Positions 1 to 6,971 of a DNA stretch of 8,989 nucleotides are shown here, one piece after another. A program made the position numbers and the translations under genes. Source of the stretch: Neorhizobium sp. UBA7851 (GTDB lineage Bacteria; Pseudomonadota; Alphaproteobacteria; Rhizobiales; Rhizobiaceae); assembly GCA_002500765.1 (NCBI GenBank), contig DLSX01000057.1:1-8989 (forward strand). Reading direction: 5' to 3'. Below the pieces are notes generated by a model. That model was not told the DNA's origin. It did not search any database and saw only the letters and a program-made list of their open reading frames with translations. Every line of letters starts with the position of its first letter. The first letter of the stretch is position 1.

Positions 1-1580
1 TCCATGAACTGCGACAGCTGCGAGGAGCCGAAGAATTCGCGAACGGCGGCAGCAGCCGGCTTGGCGTTGATCAGGTCCTGCGGCATGACGGTGTCGATTT
101 CGATCGACGACATGCGCTCCTTGATCGCGCGCTCCATACGGAGCAGGCCGAGACGGTACTGGTTTTCCATCAGCTCGCCGACAGAACGAACACGGCGGTT
201 GCCGAGGTTGTCGATGTCGTCGATTTCGCCCTTGCCGTCGCGCAGTTCGACCAGCATCTTGACCACGGCCAGGATGTCATCCTTGCGCAGAACGCGAACG
301 GTATCCTCGACCTGCAGGTCGAGACGCATGTTCATCTTGACGCGACCGACGGCCGAAAGGTCGTAGCGCTCGGCGTCGAAGAACAGCGAGTTGAACATCG
401 CTTCCGCGGATTCCATGGTCGGCGGCTCACCCGGACGCATGACGCGGTAGATGTCGAACAGGGCGTCCTGACGGTTCTCGTTCTTGTCCGCATTCAGGGT
501 GTTGCGGATATAGGCGCCGACATTGATGTGGTCGATGCCGAGAACCGGGATCTCGTCGAAGCCAGCTTCGAGGATGATCGGCAGGGTCTTCTCGTCGATT
601 TCGTCGCCGGCTTCGAGATAGATCTCACCGGTCGAGTAGTTGACGATGTCTTCTGCCAGGTAGTTGCCGTACAGGTCTTCGTCGGTGGCCTTCAAGGCCT
701 TGAGGCCCTTTTCGGTCAGCTGACGGAGCAGACGCGGGGTCAGCTTCTTGCCGGCTTCAACGACGACTTCGCCGGTATCGGCGTCGACCATTTCCGAGAG
801 AGCCTTGGCGCCCTTGAGCGTTTCAGCCTGGAACGGAATGCGCCAGCCATCGCCGGAACGCTCGTAGTTCGACTTCGTGTAGAAAGTCGACAGGATGTCT
901 TCGCCGTCCATGCCGAGTGCCATCAGCAGCGAAGATACTGGGATCTTGCGGCGACGGTCGATACGGGCAAAAACGATGTCCTTGGCGTCGAATTCGATAT
1001 CGAGCCAGGAACCACGGTACGGGATGACGCGGGCCGCGAAGAGCAGCTTGCCGGAGGAATGGCTCTTGCCCTTGTCGTGGTCGAAGAAGACGCCCGGCGA
1101 ACGGTGCATCTGGGACACGATAACGCGCTCGGTACCGTTGACGATGAACGTACCGTTATCCGTCATGAGCGGCATGTCGCCCATGTAGACGGACTGTTCC
1201 TTGATGTCCTTGATCGACTTTGCGCCCGTATCCTCGTCGATATCGAACACGATAAGACGCAGCGTCACCTTGAGGGGAGCTGCGTAGGTCAGGTCGCGCT
1301 GACGGCATTCCTCGACGTCGAACTTCGGCGGGTCGAATTCGTAGGACACGAACTCGAGCATCGAAGCGCCGGAGAAATCGGTGATCGGGAAGACGGACTT
1401 GAAGACCGCATTCAGGCCTTCGTCCGGACGGCCGCCCTTGGGCTCTTCTACCATCAGGAACTGGTCATAGGATGCCTTCTGAACCTCGATGAGGTTCGGC
1501 ATTTCCGTGACTTCGGGGATTTTACCAAAAAACTTGCGTACGCGCCTGCGACCATTAAACGAAAGGGTCTGCTGAGCCAT
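1..1580 (-). CDS. rpoB: RNA polymerase beta subunit, N-terminal 526 codons (3' end outside window)
   Basis: This gene encodes the beta subunit of RNA polymerase, part of the catalytic core that also contains beta', alpha and omega. The protein begins MAQQTLSFNGRRRVRKFFGK, a typical alphaproteobacterial RpoB start. It carries the conserved beta-lobe stretch RVIVSQMHRSPGVFFDHDKG at about residues 147-168, a site lining the rifampicin pocket. The window ends just after FGSSQLSQFM (residues about 517-526), the opening of rifampicin-resistance cluster I, so most resistance positions and the whole C-terminal two thirds (family length roughly 1,380 residues) are missing. The ATG at 1578-1580 is preceded by a strong AAGGAG ribosome binding site (complement of 1586-1591) at 5-nt spacing. 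It follows rplL after a 249-bp structured gap. The frame is intact throughout. Confidence 0.98.
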   Translation of the reverse strand, partial: MAQQTLSFNGRRRVRKFFGKIPEVTEMPNLIEVQKASYDQFLMVEEPKGGRPDEGLNAVFKSVFPITDFSGASMLEFVSYEFDPPKFDVEECRQRDLTYAAPLKVTLRLIVFDIDEDTGAKSIKDIKEQSVYMGDMPLMTDNGTFIVNGTERVIVSQMHRSPGVFFDHDKGKSHSSGKLLFAARVIPYRGSWLDIEFDAKDIVFARIDRRRKIPVSSLLMALGMDGEDILSTFYTKSNYERSGDGWRIPFQAETLKGAKALSEMVDADTGEVVVEAGKKLTPRLLRQLTEKGLKALKATDEDLYGNYLAEDIVNYSTGEIYLEAGDEIDEKTLPIILEAGFDEIPVLGIDHINVGAYIRNTLNADKNENRQDALFDIYRVMRPGEPPTMESAEAMFNSLFFDAERYDLSAVGRVKMNMRLDLQVEDTVRVLRKDDILAVVKMLVELRDGKGEIDDIDNLGNRRVRSVGELMENQYRLGLLRMERAIKERMSSIEIDTVMPQDLINAKPAAAAVREFFGSSQLSQFM

Positions 1581-1622
1581 CGTCGCTCCTTCAAAATTGC
1601 ATCCGGGCCTGCAACGGACGGC

Positions 1623-1703
1623 TATCGGAGGCCAACCGATATCCCGTCGAACATGAGTCTCAATCTCGTCCCGCTTGCCGAGCCCCTAGGCCGGATTGCC
1701 TAG
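1623..1703 (-). promoter_or_regulatory. Two small hairpins in the rpoB 5' leader
   Basis: Two perfect inverted repeats lie close to the rpoB start. One has arms TATCGG (1623-1628) and CCGATA (1636-1641) around a 7-nt loop. The other has arms CTAGGC (1686-1691) and GCCTAG (1698-1703) around a 6-nt loop. Neither is followed by a T-run on the minus strand, so they are not intrinsic terminators. They may fold the rplL-rpoB spacer RNA together with the two larger hairpins further upstream. Function is inferred only. Confidence 0.4.
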
Positions 1704-1735
1704 CGTTTCGGTGGGGACCATCCTCTTGAGAACCC

Positions 1736-1773
1736 ATTACCCAGGACCCGTTTTCATACGGATCCTGGGTAAT
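1736..1773 (-). promoter_or_regulatory. Long 16-bp hairpin between rplL and rpoB, candidate RNase III processing site
   Basis: Positions 1736-1751 pair with 1758-1773 around a 6-nt loop. The only irregularity (1747 against 1762) is a G.U wobble in minus-strand RNA but an A-C mismatch in plus-strand RNA, so the structure fits the minus-strand transcript. No T-run follows the stem on the minus strand, which argues against a simple terminator. In E. coli the rplL-rpoB spacer contains an attenuator and an RNase III cleavage hairpin, and this stem is a plausible counterpart. The processing role is inference. Confidence 0.6.
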
Positions 1774-1789
1774 AAGTTCAGATGAAACG

Positions 1790-1818
1790 GGCGGGAGAGA
1801 AATAGGTTCTCTCCCGCC
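1790..1818 (-). terminator. rplL-proximal hairpin, candidate partial terminator/attenuator
   Basis: A perfect 12-bp stem pairs GGCGGGAGAGAA (1790-1801) with TTCTCTCCCGCC (1807-1818) around a 5-nt loop. It begins 11 nt beyond the rplL stop codon. On the minus strand it is followed by CGTTTCATC, only a three-T run, so it is weaker than a canonical intrinsic terminator. That is what would be expected of an attenuator that lowers rpoB transcription relative to the ribosomal proteins. Read-through to rpoB is inferred, since no clear new promoter was found in the gap. Confidence 0.55.
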
Positions 1819-1829
1819 ACATTCCAGTA

Positions 1830-2207
<378 letters not shown>

Positions 2208-2264
2208 TTTGTAGTTCCTTCTGTTCGGTTCGAACTGGTTTTAAATAAACAGCGAAGTTCCGCC

Positions 2265-2783
2265 TTACGCGGCTTCGTCCTTCTTGGCATATGCTGCAAA
2301 CACGCGAGCAAGCTGGCTTGCCGGTGCCTGTACGACGCCTGCGATGCGGGTAGCCGGGGTCTGAATCATGCCCAGCAGCTTTGCACGCAGTTCGTCCAGC
2401 GAAGGCAGGGTCGCAAGCGACTTGACTGCATCCGCATTCAGCGTGGTCGAACCCATGGCGCCACCGAGAACAACGATCTTGTCGTTGGTCTTGGCGAAGT
2501 CCATGACGACCTTCGGAGCCGTAATCGGATCATCACTGTAAGCGATGAGCGTCTGACCCTTGAAGAGGTCAGAGATCGATTCGGATTCCGTGCCCTGAAG
2601 AGCGATCTTGGCCAGACGGTTCTTCGCGACTTTGACGGTGCCGCCAGCAGCGCGCATCTTCGAACGAAAATCGTTCATCTGTGCGACTGTGACACCAGCA
2701 TAGTGGGCCACGACAACCGAACCAGAAGCCTTGAAGACTTCGTTCAGCTCCGTGACAAATTCGCGCTTTTCCGCTCTTTCCAC
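2265..2783 (-). CDS. rplJ: 50S ribosomal protein L10
   Basis: L10 anchors the L7/L12 stalk to 23S rRNA and, as the L10-L12 complex, represses its own mRNA. I place the start at the GTG at 2781-2783. This gives a 172-residue protein beginning (V/M)ERAEKREFVTELNEVF, the usual rhizobial N-terminus, with a GGAG ribosome binding site 7 nt upstream. An in-frame TTG at 2817-2819 would add 12 residues but has no ribosome binding site and would run through the leader hairpin. The N-terminal RNA-binding domain includes AAGGTVKVAKNRLAK (45-59). The C-terminal helix (about 150-168, QAPASQLARVFAAYAKK) is the L12-dimer docking region. The gene is complete and unremarkable, with rplL 57 nt downstream. Confidence 0.97.
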   Translation of the reverse strand: MERAEKREFVTELNEVFKASGSVVVAHYAGVTVAQMNDFRSKMRAAGGTVKVAKNRLAKIALQGTESESISDLFKGQTLIAYSDDPITAPKVVMDFAKTNDKIVVLGGAMGSTTLNADAVKSLATLPSLDELRAKLLGMIQTPATRIAGVVQAPASQLARVFAAYAKKDEAA

Positions 2784-2913
2784 TGTCTGTCTCCAGTTGG
2801 TAGGACCGCAATCCTGCAAGTCCCACCGGGTTGCCTTTGCCTCAAACGATCCCGAAAGATCGTAAGCGGCGGTTGAGGATCCTGTCCCCCCGCACTGAAA
2901 CCGAAGGCTTCAG
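2784..2913 (-). promoter_or_regulatory. rplJ leader: three hairpins, candidate L10(L12) autoregulatory element
   Basis: Three structures precede the GTG start on the minus strand. Farthest upstream is 2895-2913, an 8-bp stem with a 3-nt loop. Next is a compound hairpin: outer arms CCTCAA (2840-2845) and TTGAGG (2873-2878) enclose an inner stem ACGATC (2846-2851) / GATCGT (2858-2863), with a 9-nt one-sided internal loop (2864-2872). Last is an 8-bp stem 2799-2806 / 2820-2827, ending immediately before the GGAG ribosome binding site. The first and third stems contain G.U wobbles valid only in minus-strand RNA. L10 operons are known to be translationally repressed by L10-L12 binding to an mRNA leader. 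The one-sided loop resembles the asymmetry of such sites, but I could not confirm a kink-turn consensus. Confidence 0.55.
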
Positions 2914-3118
2914 GCACAAGGCACACTAGGCTCGAACCGAAAATTGAAGCGCAATACGCACTCCCAAATTCTGCGTTCTTACCCGTCTCATGCAGGTCAT
3001 TCGATTAAGGCATCATCCGGAAGGATTTCAGCCACCTGCAATCTCGGACAGGAATTCCGGATTTCTCCGGAAATCCCCTTCCCTCAGGATTGAACCCTTG
3101 GGTCGGGAATTCATGCGA
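2914..3118. other. Upstream part of the 375-bp rplA-rplJ gap, no gene seen
   Basis: No coding region is supported here. A perfect 7-bp stem TTCCGGA (3055-3061) / TCCGGAA (3066-3072) would close a GAAA tetraloop in minus-strand RNA. The palindrome TCCGGA occurs a third time at 3016-3021, so alternative pairings are possible. A promoter for rplJ-rplL-rpoB is expected in this region by analogy with other bacteria, but no convincing -35/-10 pair was found. Confidence 0.4.
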
Positions 3119-3147
3119 CCGAAGCCCAAGCGGCGCTTGAGCTTCGG
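3119..3147 (-). promoter_or_regulatory. Strong hairpin just downstream of rplA
   Basis: CCGAAGC (3119-3125) pairs with GCTTCGG (3141-3147). The stem continues inward through CAAGC (3127-3131) / GCTTG (3135-3139) to a 3-nt loop. The single irregular position, 3126 against 3140, is a U.G wobble in minus-strand RNA and a mismatch on the plus strand, so the stem is effectively 13 bp in the rplKA transcript. It starts 11 nt after the rplA stop but has no T-run after it. It may therefore protect a 3' end, mark a processing site or be a Rho-associated end, rather than act as a standard intrinsic terminator. Confidence 0.5.
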
Positions 3148-3158
3148 AAATTCAAAAA

Positions 3159-3854
3159 TCAGGCCGTAACCGACGACGGGTCGATCTTGACGCCCGGACC
3201 CATGGTCGAGGAGATCGCTACGCGCTTGACGTAGTTACCCTTGGCGCCAGCCGGCTTTGCCTTGATGACGGCGTCAGCAAAGGCCTTGATGTTTTCTTCG
3301 AGCGCCTTGGCATCGAAGGAAGCCTTGCCGATACCGGCGTGAACGATACCGGCCTTTTCGACGCGGAACTCGACAGCGCCGCCCTTGGAAGCCTTGACGG
3401 CACCAGCGACGTCCATCGTAACCGTACCGACCTTCGGGTTCGGCATCATGCCACGCGGGCCGAGAACCTTACCGAGGCGACCGACGAGCGGCATCATGTC
3501 CGGGGTAGCAATGCAACGATCGAAGTCGATCTTGCCGCCCTGGACGATTTCCAGCAGGTCTTCTGCGCCGACGATGTCTGCGCCGGCAGCCTTGGCTTCG
3601 TCAGCCTTGGCGCCACGTGCGAAGACAGCAACGCGAACGTCGCGGCCAGTGCCGTTCGGCAGATTGACAACGCCACGAACCATCTGGTCGGCGTGACGCG
3701 GGTCAACGCCGAGGTTCATTGCGATTTCAACGGTTTCGTCGAACTTGGCGGTCGCACGTTCCTTGACCATAGAAATGGCGTCGGACAGGGCTACGAGCTT
3801 GGTCGGATCAACGCCTTCGCGGATCTTCTGAATACGCTTTGCAAGCTTTGCCAT
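3159..3854 (-). CDS. rplA: 50S ribosomal protein L1
   Basis: L1 forms the mobile stalk next to the ribosomal E site, binds 23S rRNA and assists release of deacylated tRNA. In many bacteria it also represses the L11-L1 operon by binding its leader mRNA. The 231-residue product matches the family length and begins MAKLAKRIQKIREGVDPTKL. It contains the highly conserved L1 signature LGPRGMMPNPKVGTV at 131-145 and the domain-II region VAVFARGAKADEAKAAGAD at about 75-93. The ATG at 3852-3854 lies one base after the rplK stop codon. The ribosome binding site therefore sits inside the end of rplK, and the two genes are probably translationally coupled. A strong hairpin follows the stop codon. Confidence 0.98.
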   Translation of the reverse strand: MAKLAKRIQKIREGVDPTKLVALSDAISMVKERATAKFDETVEIAMNLGVDPRHADQMVRGVVNLPNGTGRDVRVAVFARGAKADEAKAAGADIVGAEDLLEIVQGGKIDFDRCIATPDMMPLVGRLGKVLGPRGMMPNPKVGTVTMDVAGAVKASKGGAVEFRVEKAGIVHAGIGKASFDAKALEENIKAFADAVIKAKPAGAKGNYVKRVAISSTMGPGVKIDPSSVTA

Positions 3855-3855
3855 G

Positions 3856-4287
3856 TTATGCCACCACTTCCAGACCCATGGCGCGGGCAGAACCCTCGAT
3901 CATGGCCATTGCGCCTTCGATATCGGCAGCGTTCAGATCCTTCATCTTGGCTTCGGCGATCGACTTGATCTGAGCCTTGGTGAGGGTACCGGCCTTGCCG
4001 CCCTTGCCAGGTGTCTTGGAACCGGAGGTGATCTTCGCTTCCTTCTTCAGCCAGTAAGAAACCGGAGGCTGCTTCATGACGAAGGTGAAGGACTTATCCT
4101 GGTAATAGGTGATGACGACCGGGATCGGCATACCCTTTTCCATTTCCTGCGTGGCGGCATTGAACGCCTTGCAGAATTCCATGATGTTGATGCCACGCTG
4201 ACCAAGCGCCGGGCCGATCGGCGGGGACGGGTTTGCCGATCCTGCCTTGACCTGAAGCTTGAGCTGGCCTGCTACTTTCTTAGCCAT
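3856..4287 (-). CDS. rplK: 50S ribosomal protein L11
   Basis: L11 sits at the GTPase-associated centre on 23S rRNA helices 43-44. It is needed for stringent-response sensing by RelA-type enzymes and forms part of the thiostrepton site. The 143-residue protein has the standard two domains. The N-terminal proline-rich segment PSPPIGPALGQRGINIMEF (20-38) is the thiostrepton/micrococcin contact region. The C-terminal RNA-binding domain runs from about 73 to 143 and contains KTPGKGGKAGTLTKAQIKSI (91-110). The ATG at 4285-4287 follows a purine-rich GGCAGAGAG stretch. The gene is 172 nt downstream of nusG, across a hairpin-containing leader, and nearly abuts rplA. Confidence 0.98.
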   Translation of the reverse strand: MAKKVAGQLKLQVKAGSANPSPPIGPALGQRGINIMEFCKAFNAATQEMEKGMPIPVVITYYQDKSFTFVMKQPPVSYWLKKEAKITSGSKTPGKGGKAGTLTKAQIKSIAEAKMKDLNAADIEGAMAMIEGSARAMGLEVVA

Positions 4288-4331
4288 ATCTCTCTGCCTT
4301 TCACTAACGGGGCGGTTTCCCGACCCAACTT

Positions 4332-4446
4332 GCCGGATTGCTCCGGCGGCTGCGGTTGCGTGGTCCGGATCATTGGAGCCCGGCTAAGACCCCTCACCTT
4401 CCACGCGCTTCGCGGCTTTCACCGCGAGAGGCCCGACATGCGGGCC
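4332..4446 (-). promoter_or_regulatory. Structured nusG-rplK spacer, candidate L11-L1 leader
   Basis: Three perfect stems occur in the 172-nt gap. Nearest nusG is GGCCCG (4430-4435) / CGGGCC (4441-4446), loop 5 nt. Next is CGCGG (4411-4415) / CCGCG (4422-4426), loop 6 nt. Nearest rplK is GCCGGA (4332-4337) / TCCGGC (4342-4347), which in minus-strand RNA closes a GCAA tetraloop of the GNRA class. None is followed by a T-run, so nusG and rplK are probably co-transcribed. L1 is known to repress rplKA through a leader site in E. coli. Assigning that role to one of these stems is inference. Confidence 0.4.
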
Positions 4447-4459
4447 CCAACTCTTAAAA

Positions 4460-4990
4460 TCAGACCTTCTCGACCTGAGCATATTCCAGCTCGACCGGAG
4501 TGGCGCGACCGAAGATCGAGACTTCGACCTTGAGGCGCGCACGCTCCTCGTCGACATCCTGAACAACACCGTTGAACGATGCGAACGGACCATCCGAAAC
4601 GCGAACCTGCTCGCCGATCTCAAACGAGATCGAGGACTTCGGACGCTCGACACCTTCCTGGACCTGACCGAGGATACGCTCAGCCTCGAAGTCCGGGATC
4701 GGAACCGGCTTGTTGTCGGAACCGAGGAAGCCCGTAACCTTGGGCGTATTCTTGATCAGGTGATAGGCCTCATCCGTCAGGTTGGCGCGAACAAGCACGT
4801 AACCCGGGAAGAACTTGCGCTCACTGTCGACCTTACGGCCGCGACGCACTTCCGTCACCTTTTCGGTCGGAACGAGAATCTTTTCGAACAGATGCTCAAG
4901 CCCCTTCTGGCGAGCCTTGTTCTCGATGTCGTCTGCGACCTTCTTCTCGAAGTTCGAATATGCGTGGACGATATACCAGCGTGCCGCCAT
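4460..4990 (-). CDS. nusG: Transcription termination/antitermination factor NusG
   Basis: NusG binds RNA polymerase at the clamp and affects pausing, Rho-dependent termination and transcription-translation coupling through S10. The 176-residue protein has an N-terminal NGN domain (about 1-115, with WYIVHAYSNFEKKV at 5-18 and FFPGYVLVRANL at 60-71). It ends in a KOW domain (about 125-176, with GEQVRVSDGPFASFNGVV at 126-143). I chose the ATG at 4988-4990 because a GGAG ribosome binding site stands 7 nt before it. The in-frame GTG at 4994-4996 would leave only 1 nt of spacing. The gene follows secE by 15 nt, the classic secE-nusG pair. The TGA stop is at 4460-4462. Confidence 0.97.
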   Translation of the reverse strand: MAARWYIVHAYSNFEKKVADDIENKARQKGLEHLFEKILVPTEKVTEVRRGRKVDSERKFFPGYVLVRANLTDEAYHLIKNTPKVTGFLGSDNKPVPIPDFEAERILGQVQEGVERPKSSISFEIGEQVRVSDGPFASFNGVVQDVDEERARLKVEVSIFGRATPVELEYAQVEKV

Positions 4991-5005
4991 CTTCACTCTC
5001 CAGAA

Positions 5006-5206
5006 TCAAACGCTGACGTTCAGGATCAGGCGCAAAAGCCAGCCCATCAACTGATCCGCCGCGAAGAAAAACAGGGCAGCAAAGACAACCATAACCAGAA
5101 CCATAGCCGTGGAGATCGCTGTCTCGCGGCGGGACGGCCAAGTGATTTTCAGACCTTCGGAACGAACCTGCTTGAAGAACGTGACCGGATTGGTTTTGGA
5201 TGCCAT
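5006..5206 (-). CDS. secE: Protein translocase subunit SecE
   Basis: SecE is the small essential clamp subunit of the SecYEG channel in the inner membrane. The 66-residue product is the short single-span form usual in alphaproteobacteria, in contrast to the three-span E. coli protein. It contains the conserved amphipathic-helix motif EGLKITWPSRRET (17-29), followed by one hydrophobic transmembrane helix at about 31-55. The ATG at 5204-5206 (MASKTNPVTFFKQV) is preferred, with GTGGAAAA upstream as a weak ribosome binding site. An in-frame TTG 15 nt further upstream, at 5219-5221, would add five residues that do not look like SecE. It is co-oriented with and 15 nt from nusG, and lies 189 nt downstream of tRNA-Trp. 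Confidence 0.96.
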   Translation of the reverse strand: MASKTNPVTFFKQVRSEGLKITWPSRRETAISTAMVLVMVVFAALFFFAADQLMGWLLRLILNVSV

Positions 5207-5278
5207 CGATTTTCCACGCAATTACGGCACGTAAAGCCGAACTCGCTCAGCCCCACGCACCGCGTGTCTGTTTTTCCC

Positions 5279-5307
5279 TACATAAACACCGCATCCCCTT
5301 TACACAA
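5279..5307 (-). promoter_or_regulatory. Possible sigma-70-type promoter for secE-nusG
   Basis: On the minus strand, TTGTGT (complement of 5302-5307) and TATGTA (complement of 5279-5284) are separated by exactly 17 nt. This lies 72 nt upstream of the secE ATG in an AT-richer patch of the tRNA-secE gap. Each hexamer matches the consensus at only about three positions, and co-transcription with tRNA-Trp is an alternative, so this is a weak call. Confidence 0.3.
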
Positions 5308-5395
5308 GAGGAAAAACAATGCTCGATTAAATTTCGCCGACCCACCCGGCGCGGCCAGGGCGGACAATTCATCCAGCCCGGCGAGCTTTATTGAG

Positions 5396-5471
<76 letters not shown>

Positions 5472-5530
5472 TCGCCCTGTCCGACAGCAAAACCACTTTC
5501 GATTCTGCGTCATCCGTAAGCTAGGCGCTC

Positions 5531-5559
5531 CCTTTACGGTGCGTCGCCCGACTTGGCAA
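5531..5559 (-). promoter_or_regulatory. Possible promoter for tRNA-Trp
   Basis: On the minus strand, TTGCCA (complement of 5554-5559, five of six matches to TTGACA) is followed after 17 nt by TAAAGG (complement of 5531-5536, a poor -10 match). It lies about 60 nt before the mature tRNA 5' end and 27 nt downstream of the preceding capsule gene. An independent promoter would explain how the tRNA is expressed despite that gene upstream. The evidence is hexamer resemblance only. Confidence 0.35.
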
Positions 5560-5585
5560 GTGTGTTTTTTTAGTTTCCCGAACGT

Positions 5586-6971
5586 TCAATACACGTCGCC
5601 GCGCCGATCGCCCGGATCGCCGGCACGAACAACCGCGAAGGCCGGTTCATTGCCGCCGAGAATGTCGCCGCCGGCAAGATCTATCGCTCCGGGCAGAATA
5701 ACCGAGGTCCCTTTCGGCTCCTGGGCCAGGGGCAAACGTCGCCATGCCAGCCTGGGCGGCTGCGCAACATAAGCACCAGGCTCGTTCACAAGCCCGCCGA
5801 TGACGCGATCGACGATCGTCGAAATACCGAGCTTGCGGCCTTCAGCATGGTAAAAATTGCCCTTTACCTGGATCGCCCCGGCCAGCGCCTTGATGAAGCA
5901 GGCCAGAAGACTGCGGTCGATCCGCTCCGGATGCCGCCAGAAAACATCCAGCCCGCCCTGATGGGTCAAGCCGGGAATATCGAAAACTGCGGCACCCAGA
6001 ACGATGGTCGGAACATCAGCTCTGAGGCTGTGAAGACCGGTGGTCGAATTGACCACGATCGAACCATGGCACTCGCGCAGGATTTCTCCCAGATTGCCCT
6101 TCTCGATGAAGGCGACACGGTTCTCTATGCGATACTTCGCAGCGAGCTGCCCCACGACCTTGCGCCATCCTTCAAGATCATTGTCGAGCGGATGTTGCTT
6201 GATGATCAACCGCCCGTTTTCAGGCGCATGCCGCGAAAACGACTGCATGACCTGATCCAGCATCTGCGACAGATGCCGATAAGGCGAGTTTGCCCGGATT
6301 TGGTAATCGCTCTGGAGCTGGAGTGCGAGCAGGTAGTTTCGCTTCAGCTTGTCGTCGAAATACCCTTCCGGCAGATCATGCCTTTCGCGGAACATGCGCG
6401 GCAGCCAGGAGAGATAGTCGAAGAGCGGGTCGTAATATTTGTCGGAGCGATAGAAGGGAAACATCATCCGGCCGAAATAGGCGACCAGATTGTAGATCAC
6501 TTCATTCGTCGCCTCCTGCCCGAATGTATGCGGATAGCGGTTTTTCATATCCGGATCCGCCACCTTTGCGGCAATCTGGCGAATACGGTCCGGATCGTTC
6601 GGAAAATGGGAGAAGCGGCCCATGCCGTCCCGCTCCAGTGTAATCCAGTCGGGCCTCAGATAGCCGAATTCGACCGCGTGACAGCGGACACCGAGCCGAT
6701 GCGCAACCCGCGCCGCAAGCCGATGATAGGGCAGACGGTCGGCGTAATAGAGGATGTCGGTAATGCCCTCGCGCTTCAAAAGAGCGGCAAGATAACGCGG
6801 CCAGGCCTTCAGGGTGCCGCGATAGTTGATCGCGCCACGCTTGAACCAATAGACCTGGTCGCCGAAGGAGAAGTTCACCCTCTTCGTCTCCACGCCTCTG
6901 GCTTCGAACCCTTCAGACAATTCGCGCCAGAAAATCGAAGGAGGACCTTGCAGAAAGAGAACTTTGGTCAT
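5586..6971 (-). CDS. KpsS-type capsule polysaccharide biosynthesis protein (beta-Kdo transferase family, copy A)
   Basis: This 461-residue protein belongs to the KpsS/LipB-like capsule synthesis family (Capsule_synth, PF05159). Characterised members are cytoplasmic GT-B glycosyltransferases that use CMP-Kdo to start the beta-Kdo linker on a phosphatidylglycerol lipid, which anchors ABC-exported capsules. Visible family marks are FLQGP at 6-10, EFGYLRPDW at 101-109, LQLQSDYQIR at 217-226, KQHPLDN at 258-264, VNSTTG at 307-312, DIPGLTHQG at 331-339 and FW at 344-345. The HP and NST motifs resemble CMP-sugar binding motifs. The start MTKVLFLQGP aligns with its neighbour's start, although the GGAAGG ribosome binding site is 13 nt away. 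No signal peptide or membrane span is seen. Residues from about 395 on, rich in Gly, Ala and Asp, extend beyond the paralogue. The exact acceptor is unknown. Confidence 0.85.
   Translation of the reverse strand: MTKVLFLQGPPSIFWRELSEGFEARGVETKRVNFSFGDQVYWFKRGAINYRGTLKAWPRYLAALLKREGITDILYYADRLPYHRLAARVAHRLGVRCHAVEFGYLRPDWITLERDGMGRFSHFPNDPDRIRQIAAKVADPDMKNRYPHTFGQEATNEVIYNLVAYFGRMMFPFYRSDKYYDPLFDYLSWLPRMFRERHDLPEGYFDDKLKRNYLLALQLQSDYQIRANSPYRHLSQMLDQVMQSFSRHAPENGRLIIKQHPLDNDLEGWRKVVGQLAAKYRIENRVAFIEKGNLGEILRECHGSIVVNSTTGLHSLRADVPTIVLGAAVFDIPGLTHQGGLDVFWRHPERIDRSLLACFIKALAGAIQVKGNFYHAEGRKLGISTIVDRVIGGLVNEPGAYVAQPPRLAWRRLPLAQEPKGTSVILPGAIDLAGGDILGGNEPAFAVVRAGDPGDRRGDVY

Noticed and set aside
528..1703. 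Long open frame of 391 codons on the plus strand opposite rpoB
   Set aside because: It is antisense to an intact, highly conserved rpoB and its translation resembles no known protein; long mirror frames are common in GC-rich genes.
2914..2985. Possible promoter hexamers upstream of the rplJ leader (for example TTGCGC with CCTAGT)
   Set aside because: Matches to the sigma-70 consensus are too poor to call, although a promoter somewhere in this gap is plausible.
3339..4533. Two plus-strand frames of 209 and 226 codons opposite rplA and rplK
   Set aside because: They are antisense to clear ribosomal protein genes and have no family resemblance.
5551..5571. Small hairpin followed by seven T residues on the plus strand, terminator-like
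   Set aside because: The stem is only 4 bp and no plus-strand gene ends nearby; the neighbouring genes are all on the minus strand.
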